From positions 22,294,001-22,358,000 of the forward strand of contig JAWZYU010000004.1 in assembly GCA_038380435.1 (NCBI GenBank): a DNA stretch of 64,000 bases, read 5' to 3'. Positions 55,990 through 64,000 of this stretch are shown piece by piece; position 1 is the stretch's first letter; each line of letters starts with the position of its first letter. Below the pieces are notes generated by a model. The model saw only the letters and a list, made by a program, of their open reading frames with translations, had not been told where the DNA came from and did not search any database. The DNA comes from Ryuthela nishihirai. Its lineage: Eukaryota; Arthropoda; Arachnida; Araneae; Heptathelidae. The position numbers and the translations under genes are program-made.

Positions 55990-56770
55990 AGGCCATAAAA
56001 TGTTTTGCACTTTTTTTTATAAAATGGACAGAGATAACTTGTAAGCTTTTGGCTTGCGTTATTTTCTTGTACACAATATAAACACTTAGACAAGGAATAC
56101 AACATACAAACACTTAGACAAGGAATACAAACACTTATACAAGGACATGCCTGCTAGAATAGTAGTCAAATATGCTAACTGCAGGACAAGTAGGATTTAT
56201 ATTTAGAATTTATATTTCTCTATTGCTAGAGTATCTGAGTATTAAGAAACTGTATTAAAATAAGACATATATAGAATAATGTGTTGTGAATGCTATATAT
56301 TTGTTGTGAGTATACTATTCTGATTTGCCCATAAAGTTCTGGAAATTTTTTATCACAAAACTAGTTGATGTTCATTCACAGTAATCTTCATTAAGTTTGT
56401 AAGCATTTACAAATTTAATTTTTACTATGTACCTATCTTATTCAATATTATTGACGTGCACAGCAACTTTGGGGCCTCATAAGGAAATGTTGCACAAGAG
56501 ACCATGCTGAGATGATACACCCCCGATATACATCCTTGTAGATTTGATAATATACACTTCAATAATACTTTACATCAAAAAAATTTTACAAATCTTTATT
56601 TTGTTCTACCAAATTCTAATCCTTATTTTTCCGAGTTAATACCACTGTTAATCAATACATTAGGAAATAGAGAATTTTAATGCTTTTATAAGAATTCAGC
56701 ATTGAAAAATTGTATATTATTGCTGAGAACATTTGCATGATCATTAAACACTAAATTTTTTGTTTATACT
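55990..56770. other. Intron 1 near exon 1, nothing coding
   Basis: A 12-25 bp tandem motif (ACACTTAGACAAGGAATACA) at 56080-56140 and a short sequence shared with 44340-44400 and 41160-41440. Otherwise unremarkable. Confidence 0.5.
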
Positions 56771-56773
56771 TAC

Positions 56774-56897
56774 CAATTGAAGTATTTAACAAGCACTGGA
56801 AAGTAACAAGAAAGTAAAACATAAAATACGAAGTTCTTAAAGCTGCTGTCACGAAATGTACTCTTCTATACACCCTTACTGTCATGAATTGCAACAT
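56774..56897 (-). CDS. Type II activin/BMP receptor exon 1: start codon and signal peptide
   Basis: ATG at 56897 (read leftwards) to donor GTAAGT at 56773; ends in phase 1 so that it joins exon 2 as NTSIGIRPETS. The peptide starts MLQFMTVRVYRR and contains the hydrophobic stretch SYFMFYFLVTFQCLL, a plausible signal peptide. An in-frame TGA lies upstream, so this ATG (or the Met five codons on) is the first available. Support is the splice consensus, matching phase and signal peptide; no domain homology is expected here. Confidence 0.8.
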
Positions 56898-57239
56898 GTT
56901 GATGTCACATGTTTTAAAGAAGTTTCAAACACTACATAAATCTTAAATAATCACTTCACTATAATTCATTCGTTAGTTTTATGCTGCAGCAACGGATTCT
57001 TTTTTAACATTCTGTTACACTGTTCAACGTCCTAAGCCTAAAGCATAGTCCCATCGCTTTAGATCACAGTAAAGCCACACGATATTGTTCAAATATATCA
57101 GATCACTATCAGCCATAATCAGTTCTTTCGATTACTCTAACAATAATCTCTTGCTAATTCGTATCATTATGTTCTGAAAAACAATTAGGTGACACACATT
57201 TTAATTCTTAAATAATAAACATACAAACTTAGCAAGCAT

Positions 57240-57430
57240 CATTCAATCATGGCGTTGTTTTTAGTCTACGCTAGGCCAAAGAAGGTCTAAGGAGAAGAGG
57301 GCTAGCTTTGCACAACGTAAGTGGCGCTGTTCTGCGGAATTTTATCGAAGCTGAACGTGGCAAATTGATGTGCAGGCACAAAAACAACTGTAAGGGGCGA
57401 TCTGTGCACGCGCAGTGCAATCATTTTAGC
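57240..57430 (-). promoter_or_regulatory. Candidate promoter region of the receptor gene
   Basis: A locally GC- and CpG-richer stretch 340-530 bp upstream of the start ATG, in otherwise AT-rich DNA. It contains CATGGCG (YY1-like core) and GTGCACGCGCAGTGC (NRF1-like palindrome). These suggest a TATA-less housekeeping promoter. Position and motif only; no transcription start can be read from sequence. Confidence 0.35.
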
Positions 57431-58550
57431 CCACTGCAGCTATGGTTTGTCTTACTATTGGTATATATATTGCGATTTAACCAATGTTTTCAAATGTCTA
57501 ACAGGCCATGGCTGTTCGGCACAGTGGTGGCTGACCCTAAAGTTATTCAATGAGTGTTTTATCCCGTTCAGAAGTACATTTTACGATACCTGGAAAAGCC
57601 GTTGTATGTTTATTTTGAGCAATTTTGCAGAGTTTTTAAAATTAATATGTAAATCAATACATTTAATCATCTTGTGAATATATATATATAAGTCAATGTA
57701 TGTTGCAGGTTTGTGATCCCTGGAACATATCGATGTACATTGGCTTCTGCACTTTGCTCTAACAGTATAATTCTTTTTTTATGGTTGATACCGGAAGTGC
57801 CTGCTACCATCTGTTGAACGTTTATAAAAGTAAAAAACTCGATATGATATTTATTGAAAATATCAGCAATTGTTTAAAATATAATCATATAGATCATTTT
57901 ATCGTGCATTGACACATAAATCTCAATTTATTATAATATACTAAATGCTGTAGGTTGTTCAAAATATTAAAATTTTGTTCTTTAGCATAGCTACCACCAG
58001 TTTTAGGAAATTTAATTTTATTAATGAAAACGATTACATTTCTTTTTGATATTTCCTCTCTAAACGAAAAGAAAATTATGATTGTACCTCATGAAGAAAA
58101 TGAACATTTTTCAGAGTCAAGGTGTATGTAAAATTAGTCACGTGGTGTAAGCAATTGAAAACTTTGCTCGGCGGTGGAAAATTAATACAGAGAACTCGCT
58201 CCTCTCCCTGGCTAGGTGGCTTCACAGCAATGCACGAATTCCTGTTTAGAGGACGCTGCAATCGAAAAGTTTACATTACGTCTATGGAAGTTAACTCTCT
58301 TCTCCCTTAGACCCTCCTTGGTTAGGCTATCCCACACTCCCGGAGGAATGTTCTATTTCGTGTTTCCTCCCAAACTGAAAAAAAAAATAAAGTTTATAAG
58401 AATTCAAAACGAACATATAAAGAGCCCAAAAAAGACTAAACTACATTTTTTTACCCTCTTTTAATATTTTGAAACAACTGTAAAGTTTTTCAAGCAGCTG
58501 AGTTACAAGCATTTCAATTACAGTGGAGGTCAAATTGTCAACTTGCTTTG
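57431..58550. other. Intergenic, nothing recognised
   Basis: Between the receptor 5' end and an RTE-like scrap. Short frames at 58122-58464 have no motif. Confidence 0.5.
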
Positions 58551-58556
58551 ATTTTT

Positions 58557-58615
58557 GAAGATTGGTATATATGTAACTTTGTATTACATACAAAGTTACA
58601 TATATAACAATCTTC
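58557..58615. repeat. 59-bp near-perfect hairpin at a LINE 3' end
   Basis: GAAGATTG-TATATATGTAACTTTGTA followed by its complement with a 5-nt loop. The right arm is where the RTE-like fragment tail should be. Confidence 0.9.
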
Positions 58616-58990
58616 AGGCAGCCATGAGTTGCGGAGGTTAAACCAGATTGTATTGTTCTCACAATCACGTCTGTCCTGAGCTGCAGATACTGCATTAAGC
58701 CACTGCAGGATAATTCTAACCAGGTCTGTTTGGCATTATCTGCCCCCCACATCCTAGTGCTCCTTTTCCTTAAGTCCTCAGGCACATTGTTCATAATCCA
58801 ATTCAGTAATCTCTAGTTATTTCTACAAGCAACATGGTCAAACCAATGCAGTCTCTCTTCCCCATATGCTGCTCGAAGATGATTGCTCATGCTTTTAAAT
58901 CTGATCATTACTTACAAAATCAAACCACCTAATTCCCAATTACTGCATAAACATCTAAAATGAGAGTCAAGTTTCCTTTTATTTTGTTTA
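58610..58990 (-). mobile_element. RTE-like LINE fragment, 3' end and RT C-terminus
   Basis: Collinear with 9490-9890 (CAGGCAGCCATGAGTTGCGG against the CAGCCATGGGCTACGG end). Decayed, with a small deletion near 58690-58760. Confidence 0.85.
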
Positions 58991-58999
58991 TACTACAGT

Positions 59000-59670
59000 A
59001 GAATGAGCAGACTTTGCTCTTTCGCGGACAGAAAAAATGGTCCCCAACGAATTCCGAATGATTTCTTGGATGAAATGATGTGTTCCCGATGTTTAATCTC
59101 CTTGCAAGTATACCGGAATTTCATTTTACATTTTTTTTTTATTCCTTTAACTGTAAAACATGTGCAGATCTTTAACTAACAGAAATGTTGCGGCCTAACT
59201 AGTGGGGACGGGGTTAAGTTGGAATGGCAATTAATGGTGTGGGGGAGGAGGGGTCTTGAATAGGGGTGGAAATGTGTGCCCTGGAGGGCTAAGATAGAAC
59301 TTTTATATTCTTTAAATCCTCTGGCATTGGAGGGAGTTAACTGTAGAAATGGAATTTTTAGGCGTGAGGGGGAGAGGGGCCTTTAATTAACTGCCCTTAA
59401 AAATTTTAAAATGTGCCATTAATTTAACGGGGATGTGAATTGAGGTATATGGGGGTAAGGAGATGGTTGTTAGCTAGATTAGCAATAATAATGAAGTGGA
59501 ATATAGTGAAGTAGTCTCGAAGGGGTCCAGTGCAAACTGTATTCCTTGTGAATTAAAGGATATTTGATACAATAATTTTTTTTCCTTATAGTGAGGGGTA
59601 AGGGTATCTGTTTATGACTAATTGGTGTATTCAGAGTGGTGAATTGGGGGTTGTAGGTTGCCAGGGGATA
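59000..59670. other. Intergenic, nothing recognised
   Basis: G-rich on the plus strand in parts (59210-59350), with no open frame of note. Confidence 0.5.
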
Positions 59671-59672
59671 AT

Positions 59673-59768
59673 AAAAATTTGAATTAATCGATAGTCTAGA
59701 GCATTTTAATACATAATAATCATTTGCAGTATTAAAATGATCCAACCTATCGGTTAATTCAAATTTTT
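59673..59768. repeat. Small fold-back sequence, 96 bp
   Basis: AAAAATTTGAATTAA-CGATAG on the left pairs with the right end CTATCGGTTAATTCAAATTT; the inner arms (CATTTTAATAC/GTATTAAAATG) pair as well. Probable MITE; no clear target duplication. Confidence 0.75.
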
Positions 59769-59826
59769 ACTACTTGAAGTATATTTTATAATTTGAAGAT
59801 GTGACAAATAACATACGTACCAATAT

Positions 59827-59952
59827 GTGACGTTTGGACTTACCAATTGTAATAGAAGTCCTGGCGTAGATATCCTTGTAAATTGCAAAAGCAATTTACA
59901 AGGATATCTACGCAATAAGACTTCTATTACAATTAGCGAGTCCAAACGTCAC
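59827..59952. mobile_element. Fold-back MITE, about 60-bp arms, 4-nt loop
   Basis: GTGACGTTTGGACT at the left pairs with AGTCCAAACGTCAC-type sequence at the right; the arms pair continuously through GATATCCTTGTAAATTGC around an AAAA loop. Target duplication not obvious. Confidence 0.82.
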
Positions 59953-60685
59953 GTTAGAACATGTTACATCACGTGTCATTCGAAGAGTTTACCAAAGAGC
60001 CAATCAAAACAAACACTTCTGCGCTCTGTTACATAAAGAGGAATGCAGTTTGTTTTGATCGAACGGCCATCAATTTTCTTGGTTTTAAAAAAATATACTT
60101 GCTCAAGCGGTCTCTAAGTTTTACTGTGATATCAGCAAAGAGTGGACCATCCTGATATTAATTCCTTTCCAATTGCTGGGAGATTTTGTATGAGCAAGTG
60201 TCTGGATAATTTTGACAAAAGAAATAGTCTGAACTTCATTTTAAAGTACTATTTATTCAGGCATATGGCAAATAAAATATATATAAAATAATAAAATTCA
60301 TTTTTAATTTCCACATTAATAATTCGAAATATTAAATTTATATTACGCAAAATAAGGGAAAGTACAAAGCTTGTTTAAGAAATGATCTCAGTATTTTTTA
60401 AAATAAACCTATTAAGCAGAAGTATTTAAAACAGTGCCATTATCACTTGTTTCAAGGAATGTTGTTAGTATTCTATCAGTAACAAACTCTAAAGCCTATT
60501 ATATGATGCATGAAGAACCTGTTTTTAATGCTTATCTTTGTAGCTTTTCTCTTAATCTTTCATTTTAGGAATTGAAAAATTTTCTTAAAAATAGAGAGGA
60601 TACTTTTCTGCAGTAATGAGCACTTATAACAGTGCGATTTTCACACATTGGCTAATTTTCACAAGTGTACAAATCCTGATATTGT

Positions 60686-60965
60686 TTTCTAATTCTCTGA
60701 AGATCAAACTAGCATTTGAATCCAACCTCAATTTTTTTAATGGTCACACCACTTTTACAAATCAAATAGAACTGCTTCCTGAACTCCAGGGTCCATGTAA
60801 ATAGCCATACAATTTAACTCGAAATCAGCTTTATATCACTTACTCTCTAGTTTGCTAATTCTCTGAGGATCAGACTATCATTTGAATCCAACCCCAATTT
60901 TTTTTAATGGTCACACCACTATTACAAAGCAAATGAACTGCTTCCTGAACTCCAGGGTCCATGAT
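60686..60965. repeat. Tandem duplication, unit about 165 bp
   Basis: 60686-60800 and 60850-60965 share TTCTCTGA-GATCA-ACTA, TTTAATGGTCACACCACT and GAACTGCTTCCTGAACTCCA. A third partial unit (ATATCACTTGCTCTCTAG) follows. Confidence 0.9.
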
Positions 60966-61114
60966 ATCACTTGCTCTCTAGTTTGCTTTGTTTTATAATA
61001 AAATTCAAAACAATTGCCATTTTGTGCATTAGATCGTCTACATTAATCACTTTACGAGATTGAAAAACTAAACACATTTGAATTCAAACTATTTATATGA
61101 CCGATCTCCTAGAA

Positions 61115-61241
61115 TAGCGATCCTCAGCCTTTTATGCTTCACGTAGTTGTAACAATTTTACTTTGTTAGTAGATCTAGCGATTTTTGAGCTCACGGAGTA
61201 CCCCAAAAAATTTTACCGCGTCCCCACATTGAGAATCCCTA
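61115..61241. mobile_element. hAT-type MITE, short form, perfect 8-bp duplication
   Basis: 127 bp, relative of 22908-23241 in the opposite orientation (shared TTTTGAGCTC and CCCAAAAAATTTTACCGC). Flanked by TCCTAGAA at 61107-61114 and 61242-61249. An internally deleted derivative of the longer form. Confidence 0.92.
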
Positions 61242-61780
61242 TCCTAGAAGTCTGGCAGAGAAAACCAGCGGATCATGATACTCCCATCCTTTTCCTATAG
61301 GTTTTTAGTCATAATATGGGAATCTTACAAGCTGAGATTGTAATCAGTAGCATAACTACTAGGGCCCAGTTCCAGCATTTATTAGGTATTGCAGATGGCC
61401 TTTGGTAAAAAGTGTGCGAAAAAGGCAAGGCACCTATTTTGTTAGTTCTGAAAAATATTTCAGCTCCCTTTCTACATCAGATTGTAATTAAAAAGCTAAG
61501 TATGAGTAATTTGTAAAGAAAAAAGTGGCAGACCAGAAAGACTACTATTGAATATTACATGTAATGTGTGGAACAAGGAACCTTATCAAATATGGAAATT
61601 GTTGGATATGCACAAGAAAATCGAAATACGGGATTGAAAGTTATAATCGCAAAAAAAAAAATCTTAGTTCGCTTTGAAAAAATGCAATCATTTTACCCAA
61701 TTCATTGATTTCAGTAATACTTGCTGATTTAGTCTCTTGAAAGTAGGCTCTACCTATATTCATGAGTGCTCTACTGAGCT

Positions 61781-61786
61781 TTATTC
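61781..61786 (-). terminator. Candidate poly(A) signal of the bZIP gene
   Basis: AATAAA on the minus strand, about 140 bp after the bZIP stop codon. Confidence 0.5.
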
Positions 61787-61925
61787 TTTTTGGTTTTAAC
61801 AACAGAACCTCTACAAATGATAAAAAAAAGTATATATATATATCTCAAAAATCAATTACAATGTTTACATACAAATTCATTCTGATGCTAAAAATTAAGC
61901 CATTATTTTTGGCATTACAATAATA

Positions 61926-62348
61926 TTACCGAGCAGAGATAATATGAATAAGATGTTTTTTAAAAGCATCTCTTTGCTTCTCAAGTTGCTTAACTTTCGT
62001 TTTCAGAATGCAATTTTCCTTTTCCATCTCCACTGCTTTCAATTCCAATGCATGTTCTTTTTCTTTCCTTGCCTGACGTGAACGGCGAGATGCTATATTA
62101 TTTTTACGTCGCATCTCCATATATTTCTCGTGTGTCGATTTAGGTTCCGTAATTGGTTTAACAATTTTCGATATGCTTGCAGGCGAGTTATCCATTCCAC
62201 TTTTAACTTCTTGCTTATCATGTTTAATTTCAGTATGGGTATTAGTATTGGATTCGCTATTTTCTACCTCAACAACTGTTGGAGATTCTTGTACTGCATG
62301 AAGGGTAAGGGTTTCAAATACTGCAGATGTGGAATCAGTATATGCAGT
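61926..62348 (-). CDS. bZIP transcription factor (PAR/NFIL3/CES-2 type), last exon
   Basis: 423 bp from 62348 to the stop at 61926, phase 0; acceptor TTTACAG. About 80 residues of Ser/Thr/Glu-rich sequence precede the basic region EKYMEMRRKNNIASRRSRQA, which has the KNN-x-A-x2-RSR signature. An ungapped leucine-zipper-like coil follows (LELKAVEMEKENCILKTKV, then QLEKQRDAFKKHL). Spacing matches PAR-type bZIPs such as HLF and CES-2 without gaps. The nuclear factor would bind DNA as a dimer. The protein is short (about 142 aa if the 6-nt first coding exon is right), and it lacks a recognisable PAR domain, so exact orthology is open. C/EBP-gamma is a weaker alternative. Confidence 0.85.
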   Translation of the reverse strand, partial: TAYTDSTSAVFETLTLHAVQESPTVVEVENSESNTNTHTEIKHDKQEVKSGMDNSPASISKIVKPITEPKSTHEKYMEMRRKNNIASRRSRQARKEKEHALELKAVEMEKENCILKTKVKQLEKQRDAFKKHLIHIISAR

Positions 62349-62433
62349 CTGTAAAGAAAAGTACAATACATTAAGAAAATTACAAATTAATCTAGAATAA
62401 ACATAAATTTCAAATCATTCAGAAATAATTCAC

Positions 62434-62439
62434 CTCCAT
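62434..62439 (-). CDS. Possible 6-nt first coding exon of the bZIP gene
   Basis: ATGGAG followed by GTGAAT donor at 62433. An 85-bp intron with GT-AG ends would join ME to TAYTDSTS in phase 0. An in-frame TAG lies three codons upstream of this ATG. Upstream exons farther right cannot be excluded. Confidence 0.45.
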
Positions 62440-63160
62440 AATAGGGAACTATCTACATAGGTTTGTGTAATCACCCAGATTAACAAATAAAGAAGCGCAT
62501 ATTAATCTTGGAGCAAAGTATGGTGTCAACTTGATTAATTGGGAGACCAATCTTGGCCCATGGCACAAGCTGTATCTATATTTGGAAATCTAGCCACCAG
62601 GATAATACACAACACTAACAAGGTGTAAAAATAATAGATATCAGTTTGCCATCTCCATCCTAAAAGTGTCCAAAACAGCAGACATGCATGCTCCGTAAGC
62701 CCCCAGAAAGCAAGGCCCAACATAGTTTCTAGGAATTCCAGTTGATTTTGCCAAGAAACAGCCCCAACTCTTTCGCTACTTGAAGTTGCAGTTTGAGTAT
62801 ACTATACTGAATTTGGTGGTCCAAGTTCTTACCATTTAGTAGTTTCTACCACTAAAGTGGGGGTAATTTTTTTTGAGAAATATTTTGGAGGTATAAACCA
62901 ATGGTGTACCAGAAAATCTGCCCCCCCCCAGAAAAAATGTCTGGGGGGGGGAATTTTTTTTAACGTGTACCATCATATACTTGAATTTTAACTTTTTGAA
63001 AATGTACGTAATAAATATTTGTAATATATTTTGAAAATCATAATACATTTTGGAATGAACCAGGGCCAAATCTATGAAGTGGTGGGGGAGTTAGGGTAAG
63101 GTGCCATGCCCCCACCCCTTGAGAATACTAGTATGTGTAATGGATTCGAAAATTTATTAA
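62440..63160. other. Upstream of the bZIP gene, nothing coding recognised
   Basis: 62921-62950 is a C-run/G-run hairpin (CCCCCCCCAGAAAAAATGTC with TGGGGGGGG). The minus frames at 62535-62723 and 62836-63069 have no motif. Confidence 0.45.
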
Positions 63161-63163
63161 ATA

Positions 63164-63355
63164 AAAAATGCCCCTTAAGCAGTTGCTTGCTAGAGGTTTG
63201 GGAGGAGCCTGCCAGTTTAATACATCACAGTAGGTCTGCGAGGAAGGCGAAACTTCAGCAGAAAGACAATACAAACGTCCATGCCTTACCCAAGGCTCAA
63301 ACTCAGGTCCCTATGATCAGTAGCCAAGCATTCTAACAACTCTGCCACCGGGACG
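63164..63355 (-). mobile_element. SINE family B, diverged full-length copy
   Basis: Minus strand: degraded A box (GTGGCAGAGTTGTTAGAATG), B box region (GAGTTTGAGCC), body, and CTTAAGGGGCATTTTTTATT at the 3' end. Confidence 0.8.
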
Positions 63356-64000
63356 AAATTGGGCTCATTTCATGCATTTTTCATGAATATTTTTGGAACC
63401 TCTAAAACTAAGGGGAAAAATTACACTGCAAAGTCCAGTCTCTCCCCTCCCTTTTTTTTTTTGCCTTTTTCTGGCTTCATTGCGTTTAAGGGTTGAACAT
63501 CCCTTTTTTCTAGATCCAGGCCTGGATTAATTTTACCACTTGTTTTTTCATAATATATTCCTTCAATTGCTTTCAAACGAGCATAAACAGAATTTATATT
63601 AAAATACTTATACTAAATTATTTTGAAAATGATTCATTTTCCTCTATTGAAAAACTAGGAGGATAACATATCGCCTGTAGCAAATAGAAGATGCTAGTTT
63701 TCAGAGAAAATGAACTTTATTTTCCGAAACTTTCACCCTTTAACAATAGTAATTCGTATTAATGGGTTATTGGAAAATATAACTAGCAATATATTATTAT
63801 TAGCCCTATAAAACGCCAATAGCTACTCATAAAGCAATTATACTGAGGTCATTTGGCGGATTTGAAGACTAGGTACCTATTCAACTCAAAAAGGTTCATT
63901 TTCTCTCAAAACAAAAAGTCGCGTTTTCCACTTATCCTGATGGTGAAGGGACAAATTATTGCTGCCAGTGTAAACACCTTGATCATCACACGCTACAACT
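63356..64000. other. AT-rich end of window, nothing recognised
   Basis: No coding or repeat landmark identified. Confidence 0.5.

Overview
The window is AT-rich, intron-dominated DNA from an animal, most likely an arthropod or another protostome invertebrate. Spliced exons with GT-AG borders, tRNA-derived SINEs, several LINE clades and many DNA transposons rule out a prokaryote. I see no rRNA, CRISPR array or operon. The species cannot be named from the sequence.

Two host genes are supported, both on the minus strand. (1) A type II activin/BMP receptor (Punt/ACVR2 type) has five exons here: signal peptide (56774-56897), first half of the ectodomain (40748-40936), second half (25138-25296), transmembrane segment plus kinase glycine loop (22215-22534) and the next kinase exon (17114-17281). 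All splice phases agree (1,1,1,0). The rest of the kinase domain should lie left of position 1. (2) A small bZIP transcription factor of PAR/NFIL3/CES-2 type has its last exon at 61926-62348 and perhaps a 6-nt first coding exon at 62434-62439.

Nearly everything else is mobile DNA, much of it inside the receptor's introns. There is an RTE-like LINE with (GAT)n tails (nine fragments; the best are 9476-12915 and 51121-53063). A Jockey-type LINE is in pieces (ORF1 at 534-1479, 3240-3790 and 21024-21450; ORF2 at 44980-47230 and 43150-43800). One CR1-like LINE 5' part lies at 29155-30960. There are two tRNA-derived SINE families: A (Thr-like head, about 390 bp) and B (Ser/Leu-like head, about 200 bp).

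DNA transposons are a mariner-like element with 96-bp terminal inverted repeats (5857-7323), a Tc1 relic split by two SINEs (17580-19400), a Merlin relic (47950-48690) and a 2.5-kb element at 35823-38363. The last has terminal inverted repeats, a 3-bp target duplication and a widespread but unnamed protein with possible DDE features. Non-autonomous elements of hAT, pogo, piggyBac and other fold-back types occur with readable target-site duplications.

Unclassified repeats include a 1.66-kb near-perfect palindrome (41485-43148), two copies of a repeat built around a 90-bp tandem array (49080-50450, 53690-55980), two arrays of a roughly 120-bp monomer (13870-14700, 44440-44960), and an AT-rich dispersed repeat seen five times. 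Nesting gives a relative history: Tc1, the 2.5-kb transposon, the RTE LINE and the 90-bp-array repeat were in place before SINEs inserted into them.
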